64,000 nt of DNA from Citrobacter amalonaticus (GTDB taxonomy: Bacteria; Pseudomonadota; Gammaproteobacteria; Enterobacterales; Enterobacteriaceae), in the NCBI RefSeq assembly GCF_018252635.1, contig NZ_JAGTXM010000008.1:1-64000 (forward strand). The letters are read 5' to 3'. Shown in pieces: positions 38,118 through 49,357 of the stretch. The position numbers were made by a program, and so were the translations under genes. Position 1 is the stretch's first letter, and every line of letters starts with the position of its first letter. The notes under the pieces were generated by a model. It had not been told where the DNA came from and made no database searches. It saw nothing but the letters and a program-made list of their open reading frames with translations.

Positions 38118-38323
38118 GTAGATGCTCATTCCATCTCTTATGCTCGCCATAGTGCCTCATAAACTCAGGAATGATGCAGAGCCGTTTACGGTGCTTATCG
38201 TCCACTGACAGATGTCGCTTCGGCCTCATCAAACACCATGGACATAACGTTGAGTGAAGCACCCATTTATGTTGTCATACAGACCTGTTTAACGCCTGCT
38301 TTTCACGAAGCAGGCGTTTTTTT
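38118..38323 (+). ncRNA. glmZ: GlmZ small RNA
   Basis: About 206 nt, starting GTAGATGCTCATTCC, with the conserved GGACATAACGTTGAGTGAAGC segment and ending at a strong terminator (11-bp stem AACGCCTGCTT at 38291-38318, then a T-run). GlmZ activates translation of glmS mRNA with Hfq when glucosamine-6-phosphate is low; it is processed by RNase E with RapZ, and GlmY acts as decoy. In E. coli it lies between aslA and hemY; here it lies between proM and hemY because aslBA are absent. Several central bases differ from K-12, mostly in loops. Confidence 0.92.
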
Positions 38324-38346
38324 ATTTCTGGAGCGGGAAATTTGCA

Positions 38347-38374
38347 GGCCCGGTAAGCGCAGCGTCACCGGGCG
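38347..38374. repeat. REP-like element before hemY
   Basis: GCCCGGTAAGCGCAGCGTCACCGGGC is a REP-type palindrome between the GlmZ terminator and the 3' end of hemY. Confidence 0.65.
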
Positions 38375-38381
38375 TTGAGGG

Positions 38382-39578
38382 TTATTGCGCAGGCGTGTTC
38401 TTTAACGTCAGCATCAGTCCGTCACGGCGCATGGTGGCCGCTTCTTCCGGTTGATGCAGGCGGTCGAGCGCGTCGGCAAGCCAGGCGTAATCGTACGCGT
38501 CCGGGCGCTGTTTCAGCGCCGCACGGAAGGCCACGGTCGCTTCCTGCCATTCACCGTGCTTCATCAACGACTGACCCAGCGTGCTCCACAACAGCGGACG
38601 ATCGCCGACAGTTTTAATCTGCTGGCGCAGCACTTTTTCCAGCTGTTCCGGGTTATTGGTTTTCAGACGCGGGACAGGCAGCACCAGGCGATCGTCATAC
38701 TGACGCTTTAGACCGTCGATGATGATCTGCTGCGCCATATCGTGATCGTCGCATTCAATCAGATGCTCCGCCATCGCCACCTGCAGGGCGACCTGATGGC
38801 GGGTTTTACGGCTCTGGTTTTTCCACCATTCGCGCAAACCATCGCTGCCCTGATCGGCACGCGCCTGATCCATCAGACCAATCCACGCCTGCTGTTCCAG
38901 CATCGCGCGATGCTCTTCATCGCCGACATTCGCTTTTGCCATTGACGGGATGATATCCAGCAGTGAGCTCCAGGCACCGGTGCGAATGTAGGCCTGTTCC
39001 GCCAGGCGCAATACTTCCGGATGACGCGGAGTCACCTCCAACAGCTTGTCGACGCCGTGGCGTGCGGCATGGTTCTCGTTGCGCGCAAGTTGCAGACGGA
39101 CACGCGCAATCTCAACCGGGATCGTGTCGTTGCCCGCGAGTTCTGCCGCACGTTCCAGATGCTGGTTCGCACGCGCTTCATCACCGCGCTGTTGCGCCGC
39201 TTCAGCGGCGAGCAGGTAGTTCACCACCGGCTGTTCAGCATGATCGGCATTTTTCGCCATCAGCTTCTCAACCTGCTGATAGTCACCTTCCGCCAGTTTC
39301 AACAGCGCCTGTTCGGTTTGCTTGCGAGCGCGACGACGTTTGCGACCCACAAACCAACCGCGCGTATGTGCGCCGGTACGGAAGAGGCGGCGCAGCAACC
39401 ATTCGACGGCAAACAGTGCGACCATCGCGAGGATCAGGATGATGACCAGCCCGGTCACGCTGGTTTCAATATTGTATGTGTCGGTCTGGATCAGGACATA
39501 ACCCTGATGACCGGCAATCATCGGGCCGATCACGATACCCGCGATCAGCAGCACAAAGAGCAACAATACTTTTAGCAT
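38382..39578 (-). CDS. hemY: HemY, inner-membrane TPR protein of the hem operon
   Basis: A 398-residue protein with two N-terminal membrane helices (about 1-20 and 40-60), a basic linker (RKRRRARKQ) and TPR repeats over the remainder. It matches E. coli HemY, associated with late heme synthesis but without a defined activity; it is unrelated to Bacillus HemY oxidase. Tandem ATG codons occur at 39581 and 39578; the second fits the E. coli terminus and the AAGGAG spacing. It is the last gene of hemCDXY. Confidence 0.94.
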   Translation of the reverse strand: MLKVLLLFVLLIAGIVIGPMIAGHQGYVLIQTDTYNIETSVTGLVIILILAMVALFAVEWLLRRLFRTGAHTRGWFVGRKRRRARKQTEQALLKLAEGDYQQVEKLMAKNADHAEQPVVNYLLAAEAAQQRGDEARANQHLERAAELAGNDTIPVEIARVRLQLARNENHAARHGVDKLLEVTPRHPEVLRLAEQAYIRTGAWSSLLDIIPSMAKANVGDEEHRAMLEQQAWIGLMDQARADQGSDGLREWWKNQSRKTRHQVALQVAMAEHLIECDDHDMAQQIIIDGLKRQYDDRLVLPVPRLKTNNPEQLEKVLRQQIKTVGDRPLLWSTLGQSLMKHGEWQEATVAFRAALKQRPDAYDYAWLADALDRLHQPEEAATMRRDGLMLTLKNTPAQ

Positions 39579-39580
39579 CA

Positions 39581-40771
39581 TTATTCTCCTTGCGGCGCGG
39601 CTGCCGGTGTTTCTGCCTGCGGTGCTTCAGACGCAGGGGCGGGAGCCGCTTCAGACGGTGCGGCAGCCGGTTGCGCCAGCAGGTTACGCACGCGAGTTTG
39701 CATCAATTTTTCGAGGATCGCCTGGCTTTGCAGCGTTTCCGGTACGTCCATCGTGATGCTCTGCTGGCTCAGCTTGTCCACTTCTTCAAGGAAGGCTTTT
39801 GTCGTGGCGTCGTCGGTATCGTAGTAAGCACGTACCCAAGTGGAGACGTTATCCAGCGCCTGACGCCAGGTCTCTTCCTGATGACGCGGCACCGCCTGGG
39901 CGGCAACCAGCAGGCGAGAACGGATGTTTTCTCGCAGATAGACATCCTGATTTGGCGCTAACAGCGGAACGGCGGTGTCATCGCGGCGGCGGATAGTGAT
40001 AAAGCTGTCCATAAAGTTCTGCCAGCTTTTTTGCAGATTGACGCGCCATTCGCTGATCGAACTGGACAGCTCCGGGCTATCGGCATCCATCGGCGAACCG
40101 TCGCTGTCGTTATCCGCCAGACGCAGGTTATCAATCTGGTTAGAGAGCTGGTTAATTTTCAGGATAATGCCGTCGTAATCTACCTGAGCGACAGAGGAAA
40201 GACTGGCGATATCATCGGTAATTGCCCGGCGTGCGGTGATCAGGCTGGGATCGTTCATGTCAGCGAGGCTGGCATCTGCGCTTTTCAGTAGCGCCGCCGC
40301 CGTCGTTACATCCTGATCGCTCCACAGTTTACGTCCGGCCAGTTTGACCAGAAAATCAGCCTGCGCGAGCAGCCAGGTTTTGGCATCGCTACCGGAGATG
40401 GTGGCAACTTTCTGTTGGACTTCATCCAGTTGTTTCGCCAGTTCAGTTTGCTGGCGACTGGCCTGCTCCAGCTGCGCCGCCTGCTGTTTGATGACGCCTT
40501 CCAGCTCCGCTTTTTGGTTTTCTTGCGCTTTTTGCAGCGCTGTCAGTTGATTAGCCAGCGCATCGCTGGTGGCGGTCTGTGTGGTTGCTTGTTGCTTTCC
40601 CCAGCCATAGAGTCCAACTCCGGCTGCCAGCGCAATGGCAATCGCCACCGCACTCAGGATCAGCGCAGTGCCGTTTTTACTCTTTTTTTCAGCAGTAGCT
40701 GGCTGCGGCTGAGTCTCCACGGTCTCCCTGGTCTCTTCAACCACGGCGGAGGATTTTTCTTGTTCCGTCAT
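39581..40771 (-). CDS. hemX: HemX
   Basis: A 396-residue protein with an acidic N-terminal cytoplasmic tail, one membrane helix near residues 35-55 and a coiled-coil region (Gln/Lys/Glu-rich, about 70-125) facing the periplasm. The C-terminus is an Ala/Pro/Glu-rich tail. It is annotated as a uroporphyrinogen methyltransferase-like protein because of its location, but has no SAM methyltransferase motifs visible. Three residues longer than the E. coli protein. Confidence 0.92.
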   Translation of the reverse strand: MTEQEKSSAVVEETRETVETQPQPATAEKKSKNGTALILSAVAIAIALAAGVGLYGWGKQQATTQTATSDALANQLTALQKAQENQKAELEGVIKQQAAQLEQASRQQTELAKQLDEVQQKVATISGSDAKTWLLAQADFLVKLAGRKLWSDQDVTTAAALLKSADASLADMNDPSLITARRAITDDIASLSSVAQVDYDGIILKINQLSNQIDNLRLADNDSDGSPMDADSPELSSSISEWRVNLQKSWQNFMDSFITIRRRDDTAVPLLAPNQDVYLRENIRSRLLVAAQAVPRHQEETWRQALDNVSTWVRAYYDTDDATTKAFLEEVDKLSQQSITMDVPETLQSQAILEKLMQTRVRNLLAQPAAAPSEAAPAPASEAPQAETPAAAPQGE

Positions 40772-40792
40772 TATGGCTTCCCATTATGAGAG

Positions 40793-41533
40793 TTATTGTA
40801 ATGCGCGTAGTAGCGCATCGTTGTCGGCGTTATCAGCGACCTTAATATCTTGCCAGCCCAGTTCCCGGGCGAGGTGCGCCAGACGCTCACTGACGACGAT
40901 AAGCCGACAGCGTAATAACCAGTTTTCGCGATACCACTGCGGGATCAGCGCGTTGAGCTGTTGCAGCATCTCCCCGCTGGTGACGACTATCGTTGTCACA
41001 CCGCGCGACTGCCAGCGCATCGCTTCTTGTGCCCCATCGTAATGTTTAGCACTGCGTTGATAACATTCATAAAACGTGACATCAGCCCCGCGCTCCGCCA
41101 GCGTTTCCCCTAACAGCTCCCGACCGCCGTTGCCGCGTAAAATCAGCGCACGTTTACCCGCAATATTTTGTAATTCAGGTAATTGTAGCAAGACTTCGCT
41201 AATTTCCCGATCTCGCGGATAGAGAATGTCGTGTCCACTGACGGTATGTAGCGCCAGCGCAGTTGTGCGACCAATGGCAAAATAGTGCGCAGCGGCGGGC
41301 CACTTCAGCCCTTGTCGTTCCAGTTGCGCATGGGCAAAAGAAACCGCATGTTGTGACAGCGCAAAGAGCAGGTCGTTATCGATGAGCGCCGAAAAGGCAT
41401 CGGCGAGCTTCGGGAGATCCCGACCTGGGGTAAATTCGATGAGCGGAAAACTCCAGGCCTCCTGCCCCAGTGTGCGCAGACGGCTCACTAACTCTTCCCC
41501 TGCGGGAGACGGGCGGGTGACCAGGATACTCAT
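40793..41533 (-). CDS. hemD: uroporphyrinogen-III synthase
   Basis: A 246-residue enzyme that closes and inverts ring D of hydroxymethylbilane. It has the typical weakly conserved two-domain fold with [13 protein letters not shown] at the start and [11 protein letters not shown] in the second half. It overlaps hemC by four bases (ATGA), so the two are coupled. Confidence 0.95.
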   Translation of the reverse strand: MSILVTRPSPAGEELVSRLRTLGQEAWSFPLIEFTPGRDLPKLADAFSALIDNDLLFALSQHAVSFAHAQLERQGLKWPAAAHYFAIGRTTALALHTVSGHDILYPRDREISEVLLQLPELQNIAGKRALILRGNGGRELLGETLAERGADVTFYECYQRSAKHYDGAQEAMRWQSRGVTTIVVTSGEMLQQLNALIPQWYRENWLLRCRLIVVSERLAHLARELGWQDIKVADNADNDALLRALQ

Positions 41534-42471
41534 GCGGGGGATTCTCCGTTATAAACCTCGGTCAGAATCGCGCGTGCGCCGTTATCCAGTAGCTCTTCGG
41601 CGAGTGAAATACCCATCTGCTCAGCCTGATCCGGCGAACCTCTACGTTCTCCACGAACCATCTGCGATCCGTCTGGCGCACCGACCAGCGCGCGTAGCCA
41701 AAGCTCACCGTCAATGAGTTCGGCATAGCTGCCTATTGGTACCTGGCAGCCCCCTTCCAGGCGAGTATTCATTGCACGTTCAGCTTTCACGCGTAAGGCG
41801 GTGGTTTCATCATTCAGCGGTGCCAACAACGCCTGCGTCCGGCTATCGTCAAGGCGACATTCAATGCCGACCGCGCCTTGCCCGACGGCAGGCAGCGACA
41901 CTTCTGGTGGTATTGCCGCGCGGATACGCGATTCCAGCCCTAAGCGTTTTAAACCGGCGACGGCCAGGATAATGGCATCGTAGTCGCCGTTATCGAGCTT
42001 GCTCAGGCGTGTGCCCACGTTGCCACGCAGCGATCGGATAATCAGATCCGGGCGGCGTTCTGCCAGTTGACACTGGCGACGTAAACTGGAGGTGCCCACG
42101 ATGCTGCCGACAGGCAATTCATCAAGGGTACGGTATTTATTTGAGACAAAGGCATCGCGCGGATCTTCGCGTTCGCAGATAGTGACCAGTCCCAGGCCTT
42201 CCGGGAATTCGACCGGAACATCTTTCATGGAATGCACTGCGATATCGGCGCGTTTTTCGAGCAGCGCGACTTCCAGTTCTTTTACGAACAAGCCTTTACC
42301 GCCCACTTTTGCCAGTGGGGTATCAAGAATCACATCGCCACGCGTCACCATTGGTACCAGCTCCACGACCAGTCCCGGGTGGTTTGCCATCAGGGCGTCT
42401 TTGACATAATGTGCCTGCCAGAGCGCAAGGGGGCTTTGGCGTGTGGCAATTCTTAAAACATTGTCTAACAT
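41530..42471 (-). CDS. hemC: hydroxymethylbilane synthase (porphobilinogen deaminase)
   Basis: A 313-residue enzyme that polymerises four porphobilinogens. The dipyrromethane cofactor cysteine is in EGGCQVPIG, near residue 242; the substrate arginines are in [10 protein letters not shown] and [10 protein letters not shown]. The start MLDNVLRIA at 42471 gives the E. coli length; an ATG five codons earlier after GGACGATA is possible. It is divergent from cyaA. Confidence 0.95.
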   Translation of the reverse strand: MLDNVLRIATRQSPLALWQAHYVKDALMANHPGLVVELVPMVTRGDVILDTPLAKVGGKGLFVKELEVALLEKRADIAVHSMKDVPVEFPEGLGLVTICEREDPRDAFVSNKYRTLDELPVGSIVGTSSLRRQCQLAERRPDLIIRSLRGNVGTRLSKLDNGDYDAIILAVAGLKRLGLESRIRAAIPPEVSLPAVGQGAVGIECRLDDSRTQALLAPLNDETTALRVKAERAMNTRLEGGCQVPIGSYAELIDGELWLRALVGAPDGSQMVRGERRGSPDQAEQMGISLAEELLDNGARAILTEVYNGESPA

Positions 42472-42862
42472 GCTTGTTACCGTCATTATCGTCCGTGGTT
42501 CATCCTAACATCCTTAGAAGTGGGATGGCAGTGTTACGGTCAAAGGTAAGTAAAGGATAGGGTGCTGCGTCGCTACTGGCAGCATTAGATGACGAGGAAC
42601 CGTCCGATCGTATCTCAGAATTTACGCACAGCGATTGGTGCTACACTTGTATGTAGCGCATCTTTCTTTACGGTCAATGAGCAAGGTGTTAAATTGATCA
42701 CGTTTTAGACCATTTTTTCGTCGGTGAGCACAAAAAAAACAGACGAAAAGGGTAACGGTTATTTTTGACATACGGTTTATCCCGAATGGTGAAGGTTGTG
42801 GGTAAGTGCATCGCGCTTCGGCAATCAACAGCATGACGGGTAGCAACATCAGGCGATACGTC
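42472..42862. promoter_or_regulatory. hemC-cyaA divergent control region
   Basis: This 390-base gap has no gene. It includes a CRP site at 42687-42702 (TGTTA, six bases, TCACG), the position of the site that represses the main cyaA promoter in E. coli by cAMP-CRP. The hemC promoters lie on the left side. Short ORFs on the minus strand here are not supported. Confidence 0.75.
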
Positions 42863-45409
42863 TTGTACCTCTATATTGAGACTCTGAAACAGAGACTGGA
42901 TGCCATAAATCAATTGCGCGTGGATCGCGCGCTTGCTGCCATGGGCCCTGCTTTTCAGCAGGTGTACAGTCTTCTGCCGACATTATTGCATTATCACCAT
43001 CCGCTGATGCCGGGATACCTCGATGGTAACGTTCCCAGAGGCATTTGCTTCTACACGCCTGATGAAACCCAACGCCACTACCTGAACGAACTGGAACTGT
43101 ATCGCGGTCTGGCGCCGCAGGACCCGCCGAAAGGTGAACTGCCGATCACCGGCGTTTACTCGATGGGTAGCACCTCTTCCGTCGGACAAAGTTGTTCCTC
43201 TGACCTGGATATCTGGGTGTGTCACCAGTCCTGGCTCGACAGTGAAGAGCGACAACTGCTGCAGCGTAAATGCAGCCTACTGGAAAGCTGGGCTGCCTCG
43301 CTGGGGGTGGAAGTCAGTTTCTTCCTGATCGATGAAAACCGTTTCCGCCATAATGAAAGCGGCAGTCTGGGTGGTGAAGACTGTGGCTCGACGCAGCATA
43401 TCCTGCTGCTTGACGAATTTTACCGTACCGCGGTGCGTCTCGCCGGTAAGCGTATTCTGTGGAATATGGTGCCTGGCGATGAAGAAGAGCATTACGACGA
43501 CTACGTCATGACGCTCTACGCTCAGGGCGTACTTACGCCGAACGAGTGGCTGGATCTGGGCGGCTTAAGCTCGCTCTCCGCCGAAGAGTACTTTGGCGCC
43601 AGCCTCTGGCAACTGTATAAAAGTATCGATTCACCGTATAAAGCGGTGTTGAAAACCTTGTTGCTGGAAGCCTACTCCTGGGAATACCCCAATCCACGCC
43701 TGTTGGCGAAAGACATTAAACAGCGCCTGCATGACGGCGAGATCGTTTCGTTTGGCCTTGACCCGTATTGCATGATGCTGGAACGCGTAACGGAATACCT
43801 CACGGCGATTGAAGATCCGACGCGCCTGGATTTGGTGCGCCGATGTTTCTACTTAAAAGTATGCGAGAAACTGAGCCGCGAACGTGCCTGCGTCGGCTGG
43901 CGCCGTGAAGTGCTCAGTCAGTTAGTCAGTGAGTGGGGATGGGATGAAGCCCGTCTGACCATGCTCGACAACCGGGCGAACTGGAAGATCGATCAGGTGC
44001 GTGAAGCACACAACGAACTGCTCGATGCGATGATGCAAAGCTACCGTAATCTGATCCGCTTTGCGCGCCGTAATAATCTCAGCGTCAGCGCCAGTCCGCA
44101 GGATATCGGCGTTCTGACCCGTAAGCTTTATGCCGCATTTGAAGCGTTACCTGGTAAGGTTACGCTGGTGAACCCGCAGATTTCGCCGGACCTCTCTGAA
44201 CCGAACTTAACCTTTATCCACGTTCCGCCGGGTCGTGCCAACCGTTCAGGCTGGTATCTTTACAACCGTGCGCCAAACATGGATTCCATCATTAGCCATC
44301 AGCCGCTGGAATATAACCGCTATCTGAACAAGCTGGTGGCCTGGGCGTGGTTTAACGGTCTGCTGACGTCGCGCACGCATCTGTTTATTAAGGGCAACGG
44401 CATTGTCGATCTGCCGAAATTGCAGGAGATGGTGGCCGATGTGTCGCACCATTTCCCACTGCGTTTGCCGGCACCGACGCCGAAAGCGCTCTACAGTCCG
44501 TGTGAGATTCGCCATCTGGCGATCATCGTCAACCTCGAATACGACCCTACGGCGGCCTTCCGCAATCAGGTGGTCCATTTTGACTTCCGTAAGCTGGACG
44601 TCTTCAGCTTTGGCGAAGAGCAAAATTGCCTGGTGGGCAGCGTAGACCTGCTGTACCGCAACTCGTGGAACGAAGTGCGTACCCTGCATTTCAACGGCGA
44701 ACAGGCGATGATCGAAGCACTGAAAACGATTCTGGGCAAAATGCACCAGGATGCCGCGCCGCCGGACAGTGTGGAAGTGTTCTGCTACAGCCAGCATCTG
44801 CGTGGTTTGATTCGTACCCGTGTACAGCAGCTGGTTTCAGAGTGCATCGAACTGCGACTCTCCAGTACCCGTCAGGAGACAGGACGCTTTAAGGCGCTGC
44901 GCGTTTCCGGTCAGACCTGGGGCCTGTTCTTTGAACGCCTGAACGTATCGGTACAGAAGCTGGAAAACGCCATTGAGTTCTACGGCGCAATCTCGCATAA
45001 CAAATTGCACGGTCTGTCTGTTCAGGTGGAAACCAATCAGGTGAAACTGCCGTCGGTTGTGGATGGTTTCGCCAGCGAAGGGATCATTCAGTTCTTCTTT
45101 GAAGAGACCGGCGATGAGAAGGGCTTTAATATCTACATTCTGGACGAGAGTAACCGTGCGGAAGTGTATCACCACTGCGAAGGCAGCAAAGAAGAGCTGG
45201 TGCGTGACGTCAGCCGTTTCTACTCCTCGTCACATGACCGCTTTACCTACGGCTCCAGCTTCATCAACTTTAACCTGCCGCAGTTCTATCAGATTGTGAA
45301 AACCGAAGGGCGCGAACAGGTGATCCCGTTCCGCGCACAATCACTCGGCAACGTTCCGCCAGCCAATCAGGATAACGACACGCCGCAGTTGCAGCAGTAT
45401 TTCTCGTGA
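42863..45409 (+). CDS. cyaA: adenylate cyclase (class I)
   Basis: An 848-residue class I adenylate cyclase that makes cAMP from ATP for CRP. The catalytic N-terminal half has the nucleotidyltransferase-type motif [17 protein letters not shown], near residues 99-115; the C-terminal half is the regulatory part responsive to PTS EIIA-Glc. The start is TTG at 42863 ([11 protein letters not shown]), as in E. coli, where the weak start limits expression. An in-frame ATG 19 codons upstream lacks support. Confidence 0.95.
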   Translation: MYLYIETLKQRLDAINQLRVDRALAAMGPAFQQVYSLLPTLLHYHHPLMPGYLDGNVPRGICFYTPDETQRHYLNELELYRGLAPQDPPKGELPITGVYSMGSTSSVGQSCSSDLDIWVCHQSWLDSEERQLLQRKCSLLESWAASLGVEVSFFLIDENRFRHNESGSLGGEDCGSTQHILLLDEFYRTAVRLAGKRILWNMVPGDEEEHYDDYVMTLYAQGVLTPNEWLDLGGLSSLSAEEYFGASLWQLYKSIDSPYKAVLKTLLLEAYSWEYPNPRLLAKDIKQRLHDGEIVSFGLDPYCMMLERVTEYLTAIEDPTRLDLVRRCFYLKVCEKLSRERACVGWRREVLSQLVSEWGWDEARLTMLDNRANWKIDQVREAHNELLDAMMQSYRNLIRFARRNNLSVSASPQDIGVLTRKLYAAFEALPGKVTLVNPQISPDLSEPNLTFIHVPPGRANRSGWYLYNRAPNMDSIISHQPLEYNRYLNKLVAWAWFNGLLTSRTHLFIKGNGIVDLPKLQEMVADVSHHFPLRLPAPTPKALYSPCEIRHLAIIVNLEYDPTAAFRNQVVHFDFRKLDVFSFGEEQNCLVGSVDLLYRNSWNEVRTLHFNGEQAMIEALKTILGKMHQDAAPPDSVEVFCYSQHLRGLIRTRVQQLVSECIELRLSSTRQETGRFKALRVSGQTWGLFFERLNVSVQKLENAIEFYGAISHNKLHGLSVQVETNQVKLPSVVDGFASEGIIQFFFEETGDEKGFNIYILDESNRAEVYHHCEGSKEELVRDVSRFYSSSHDRFTYGSSFINFNLPQFYQIVKTEGREQVIPFRAQSLGNVPPANQDNDTPQLQQYFS

Positions 45410-45447
45410 TGCCCGGCGACGCGACGCTGAACGGCTCTTTCAGACTG

Positions 45448-45479
45448 TAGGCCGGATAAGGCGAAGCCGCCATCCGGCA
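45448..45479. repeat. REP element after cyaA
   Basis: GTAGGCCGGATAAGGCGAAGC and its folded complement GCCATCCGGC form one REP unit between the convergent cyaA and cyaY. Confidence 0.8.
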
Positions 45480-45486
45480 TAAAATC

Positions 45487-45807
45487 TCAACGAAAACTTA
45501 CCGTTTCACCTGCCTGCTGAGTGGCGGCCTGTTCCAGCAGATCCCAGAAGGTTTCTCCGCTGCGGTCACACACCCATTCGCCCCCTTTCAGGTCAAAATG
45601 GTAGCCGCCCTGTTTGGTCGCCAGCCACACCTGGTGTAGTGGTTCCTGACGGTTGATGATGATTTTGCTGCCGTTTTCAAAGCTAATGGTCAGTACGCCG
45701 CCATTGATTTCACAGTCGATATCGCTGTCACCGTCCCAGTCATCAAGACGCTCTTCGATGGTCATCCACAGGGTATCTGCCAGGCGATGAAATTCACTGT
45801 CGTTCAT
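45487..45807 (-). CDS. cyaY: bacterial frataxin CyaY
   Basis: A 106-residue frataxin with the N-terminal acidic helix ([12 protein letters not shown]) that binds iron and IscS. It regulates iron-sulfur cluster assembly. Length equals E. coli CyaY. It is convergent with cyaA and divergent from lptM. Confidence 0.96.
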   Translation of the reverse strand: MNDSEFHRLADTLWMTIEERLDDWDGDSDIDCEINGGVLTISFENGSKIIINRQEPLHQVWLATKQGGYHFDLKGGEWVCDRSGETFWDLLEQAATQQAGETVSFR

Positions 45808-45945
45808 TGTCGTTTCCCATTTTTTCGTGATGGCGGCAGTATAACCTGAAACAAATCGCGTTGCAGATTACAGGCAAACTCTTGCTTTTACGCCTTCTCC
45901 TGCGATGATAGAAAACAGAAAGTATGAACTTACAGGCAATCCATA

Positions 45946-46149
45946 ATGAAAAACGTGTTTCAGGCACTCGCTGTTCTTCTCACTCTGTTCAGCCTGACGG
46001 GTTGCGGCCTTAAAGGACCGCTCTACTTCCCACCAGCTGATAAAAATGCACCGCCGCCGACTAAACCGGTTGATATGCAAACGCAATCCACCACGCCCGA
46101 TCAAAACGATCGCGCCACGGGAGATGGGCCTTCCCAGGTGAACTACTGA
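45946..46149 (+). CDS. lptM: LPS-assembly lipoprotein LptM (YifL)
   Basis: A 67-residue lipoprotein with a signal peptide of 19 residues ending in the lipobox LTGC (Cys20), then GLKGPLYFPP and a Pro/Thr/Gln-rich tail. It matches E. coli YifL, renamed LptM because it stabilises the LptDE translocon by mimicking LPS. It is the first gene of a run with dapF, yigA, xerC, yigB. Confidence 0.94.
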   Translation: MKNVFQALAVLLTLFSLTGCGLKGPLYFPPADKNAPPPTKPVDMQTQSTTPDQNDRATGDGPSQVNY

Positions 46150-46185
46150 CGGTGTGTTTCTGTACCCGCGTGAACGGAGTGAATA

Positions 46186-47010
46186 ATGCAATTCTCTAAA
46201 ATGCATGGCCTTGGCAACGATTTTATGGTCGTCGACGCGGTAACGCAGAATGTCTTTTTTTCGCCAGAATTGATCCGTCGCTTATCTGACAGGCATCTGG
46301 GGGTGGGGTTTGATCAACTGCTGGTGGTTGAACCTCCGTACGATCCTGAGCTGGATTTTCATTACCGTATTTTCAATGCTGACGGTAGCGAAGTGTCGCA
46401 ATGTGGTAACGGCGCGCGCTGTTTTGCCCGTTTTGTACGCCTCAAAGGGTTAACTAACAAACGTGATATTCGCGTCAGTACGGCGAATGGGCGGATGGTA
46501 CTGAGCGTGACGGATGATGAGCTGGTGCGCGTTAACATGGGCGAACCCAATTTTGAGCCATCGCAGGTGCCATTTCGCGCTAACAAAGCGGAAAAGACCT
46601 ATATTATGCGAGCGGCGGAACAGACAATATTGTGCGGCGTAGTTTCAATGGGTAACCCGCACTGCGTGATTCAGGTCGACGATGTGGATACGGCGGCCGT
46701 GGAAACGCTGGGACCGGTTCTGGAAGGTCACGAACGTTTTCCTGAACGGGCCAATATCGGCTTTATGCAGGTCGTCAAACGCGAGCATATTCGCTTACGC
46801 GTTTATGAGCGCGGCGCGGGAGAGACCCAGGCCTGTGGGAGCGGCGCATGCGCGGCCGTCGCCGTCGGCATTCAACAAGGTTTGCTGGCGGAAGAGGTCC
46901 GCGTGGAATTACCGGGCGGTCGCCTTGATATCGCCTGGAAAGGTCCGGGTCATCCGTTATACATGACTGGCCCGGCGGCACATGTCTACGACGGGTTTAT
47001 CCATCTATGA
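46186..47010 (+). CDS. dapF: diaminopimelate epimerase
   Basis: A 274-residue PLP-independent epimerase that makes meso-diaminopimelate for peptidoglycan and lysine. The two catalytic cysteines are in SQCGNGARC, near residue 73, and QACGSGAC, near residue 217. The start [13 protein letters not shown] is standard. It overlaps yigA by four bases. Confidence 0.97.
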   Translation: MQFSKMHGLGNDFMVVDAVTQNVFFSPELIRRLSDRHLGVGFDQLLVVEPPYDPELDFHYRIFNADGSEVSQCGNGARCFARFVRLKGLTNKRDIRVSTANGRMVLSVTDDELVRVNMGEPNFEPSQVPFRANKAEKTYIMRAAEQTILCGVVSMGNPHCVIQVDDVDTAAVETLGPVLEGHERFPERANIGFMQVVKREHIRLRVYERGAGETQACGSGACAAVAVGIQQGLLAEEVRVELPGGRLDIAWKGPGHPLYMTGPAAHVYDGFIHL

Positions 47011-47714
47011 AGCAACCAGGGGAAGAACTACAGGAAACACTGACGGAACTCGATGACCGGGCGGTCGTCGACTATCTGCAGAAAAACCCTGAGTTTTTTA
47101 TCCGCAATGCGCATGCCGTGGAAGCGATGCGGGTGCCGCATCCGGTGCGGGGCACCGTTTCGCTCGTTGAATGGCACATGGCTCGCGCGCGCAATCACAT
47201 CAACGTCCTTGAAGAAAATATGTCGCTGTTGATGGCGCAGGCGAATGCCAACGAAAGCCTGTTTTATCGCCTGCTGCATTTGCAGGGACGTCTGGTCGCG
47301 GCGACGAGCCTGGACGATATGCTGATGCGCTTTCACCGCTGGGCGCGTGAGCTGGGCCTTGCTGGTGCAACGGTGCGTCTGTTTCCCGATCGCTGGCGTC
47401 TCGGGGCGCCGTCGAGTTATACCCATCTGGCGTTGAGTCGTCAGGCCTTCGAACCGCTGCGTATTCAGCGACTAGGGCAGGAACAGCACTATCTGGGCAC
47501 CTTAAACGGTCCGGAATTACTGGTGGTGCTGCCGGAGGCGAAGGCGATTGGGTCGGTGGCGATGTCGATGCTGGGACGTGACGGCGATTTGGGCGTCATT
47601 CTGTTCAGCAGCCGCGACATGCATCATTATCAGACAGGCCAGGGAACGCAGCTCCTGCATGAAATTGCGCTGATGATGCCGGATCTGCTGGAGCGCTGGA
47701 TTGAACGCGTATGA
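47007..47714 (+). CDS. yigA: DUF484 protein YigA
   Basis: A 235-residue protein of the DUF484 family, which has a GAF-like fold. It has a short coiled coil near residues 60-85 and no membrane segment. It lies between dapF and xerC in enteric genomes, with ATGA overlaps on both sides. Function is unknown, though the constant placement suggests a link with XerC. Confidence 0.93.
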   Translation: MKQPGEELQETLTELDDRAVVDYLQKNPEFFIRNAHAVEAMRVPHPVRGTVSLVEWHMARARNHINVLEENMSLLMAQANANESLFYRLLHLQGRLVAATSLDDMLMRFHRWARELGLAGATVRLFPDRWRLGAPSSYTHLALSRQAFEPLRIQRLGQEQHYLGTLNGPELLVVLPEAKAIGSVAMSMLGRDGDLGVILFSSRDMHHYQTGQGTQLLHEIALMMPDLLERWIERV

Positions 47715-48607
47715 CCGATTTCACCACCGATGTCACCCGCTTTCTGCGCTATCTGGGCGTAGAACGTCAGCTTAGCCCCATCACGCTGAAAAACTATCAG
47801 CGCCAGCTTGATGCCATCATCGCCTTAGCCGGAGAAACCGGACTGCAAAGTTGGCAACACTGTGATGCGGCAATGGTGCGTAGTTTCGCGGTGCGCAGTC
47901 GCCGTAAAGGGCTTGGCCCTGCGAGTCTCGCGTTACGCCTTTCTGCACTGCGCAGCTTCTTCGACTGGATGGTCAGCGAAGGCAAGCTGAAAGCCAATCC
48001 GGCGAAAGGGGTACAGGCCCCGAAAGCGCCGCGCCATTTGCCGAAAAATATCGACGTTGATGATATGAACCGCCTTCTGGATATCGACCTTAACGATCCG
48101 CTCGCCGTGCGCGACCGCGCGATGCTCGAGGTGATGTACGGCGCGGGTTTGCGTTTGTCGGAGCTGGTGGGACTGGATATCAAACATCTGGATCTCGACA
48201 CCGGTGAAGTGTGGGTGATGGGGAAAGGTAGCAAAGAGCGCCGCTTGCCCATTGGACGCAATGCGGTGGCATGGATTGAGCACTGGCTGGATCTGCGCGG
48301 GCTATTTGGCAGTGACGAGGATGCGCTGTTTCTCTCAAAGCTGGGCAACCGTATCTCTGCACGGAATGTTCAGAAGCGTTTTGCCGAGTGGGGCATAAAG
48401 CAGGGGTTAAACAGCCACGTTCATCCGCATAAGTTGCGCCACTCCTTTGCCACGCACATGCTGGAATCGAGCGGCGACCTGCGAGGCGTACAGGAACTGC
48501 TGGGACACGCTAACCTCTCGACCACGCAAATCTATACTCATCTTGATTTTCAACACCTGGCCTCGGTGTACGATGCGGCGCATCCGCGCGCTAAACGGGG
48601 GAAATAA
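47711..48607 (+). CDS. xerC: site-specific tyrosine recombinase XerC
   Basis: A 298-residue recombinase that resolves chromosome dimers at dif with XerD. The N-terminal SAM-like domain spans about 1-90. The catalytic set is visible as [10 protein letters not shown] (Arg), KGSKERR (Lys), [24 protein letters not shown] with the nucleophilic Tyr near 275. Length equals E. coli XerC. It overlaps yigB by one base. Confidence 0.97.
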   Translation: MTDFTTDVTRFLRYLGVERQLSPITLKNYQRQLDAIIALAGETGLQSWQHCDAAMVRSFAVRSRRKGLGPASLALRLSALRSFFDWMVSEGKLKANPAKGVQAPKAPRHLPKNIDVDDMNRLLDIDLNDPLAVRDRAMLEVMYGAGLRLSELVGLDIKHLDLDTGEVWVMGKGSKERRLPIGRNAVAWIEHWLDLRGLFGSDEDALFLSKLGNRISARNVQKRFAEWGIKQGLNSHVHPHKLRHSFATHMLESSGDLRGVQELLGHANLSTTQIYTHLDFQHLASVYDAAHPRAKRGK

Positions 48608-49323
48608 TGCGTTTTTACCGGTCCCCAGGACCCATCTCGGCGATCACGTTCGATCTCGATGACACGCTTTACGATAACCGTCCGGTTATCCAGCGCACCG
48701 AGCAGGAAGCGCTCGCTTTTGTGCAAAACTACCATCCAGCGCTACGCACGCTCGAGAATGCCGATTTGCATCGACTGCGTCAGGCAGTACGTGAAGCGGA
48801 GCCAGACATTTATCACGATGTAACCCGCTGGCGTCATCGCGCCGTCGAGCGTGCCATGCTGAACGCCGGACTCTCAACTGAAGACGCAGTGGCGGGCGCG
48901 AATGCCGCGATGATGAATTTTGCGAAGTGGCGTAGTCGGATCGATGTCCCGCAAGAGACGCACGACACGTTGAAAGCGTTAGCGAAAAAGTGGCCGCTGG
49001 TGGCAATTACCAACGGCAACGCGCAGCCGGAGCTGTTTGGGCTCGGCGATTATTTCGAATTTGTCCTGCGAGCCGGTCCGGACGGACGCTCAAAGCCGTT
49101 CAGCGATATGTACTTCCTGGCGGCGGAAAAGTTAAATGTGCCGATCGGCGAGATCCTGCACGTGGGCGACGATCTGACGACAGACGTTGCCGGGGCGATC
49201 CGCAGCGGATTGCAGGCCTGCTGGATCAAGCCAGAAAATGCCGACCTGATGCACACCGTTGACAGCCGTTTACTGCCGCATATCGAAATTTCACAGTTGG
49301 CATCTCTGACCTCGCTGATATAA
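48607..49323 (+). CDS. yigB: HAD phosphatase YigB (FMN / riboflavin precursor phosphatase)
   Basis: A 238-residue haloacid dehalogenase-type phosphatase with motif I DLDDTLYD (about 17-24), motif II TNGN and motif III GDDLTTD. In E. coli YigB dephosphorylates FMN and the riboflavin precursor 5-amino-6-(5-phosphoribitylamino)uracil. Its 3' end contains the likely uvrD promoter. Confidence 0.94.
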   Translation: MRFYRSPGPISAITFDLDDTLYDNRPVIQRTEQEALAFVQNYHPALRTLENADLHRLRQAVREAEPDIYHDVTRWRHRAVERAMLNAGLSTEDAVAGANAAMMNFAKWRSRIDVPQETHDTLKALAKKWPLVAITNGNAQPELFGLGDYFEFVLRAGPDGRSKPFSDMYFLAAEKLNVPIGEILHVGDDLTTDVAGAIRSGLQACWIKPENADLMHTVDSRLLPHIEISQLASLTSLI

Positions 49324-49324
49324 T
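49297..49324 (+). promoter_or_regulatory. uvrD promoter
   Basis: TTGGCA, 16 bases and TATAAT form a strong sigma-70 promoter that overlaps the last codons and stop of yigB. Confidence 0.75.
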
Positions 49325-49335
49325 CACCAGCAGTT

Positions 49336-49351
49336 CTGTATAAAATTCCAG
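49336..49351. promoter_or_regulatory. LexA (SOS) box of uvrD
   Basis: CTGT, eight A/T-rich bases and CCAG match the LexA consensus CTGT-N8-ACAG with one mismatch; the E. coli uvrD box has the same CCAG right half. It lies just downstream of the promoter's expected start site. Confidence 0.8.
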
Positions 49352-49357
49352 GGTTTT

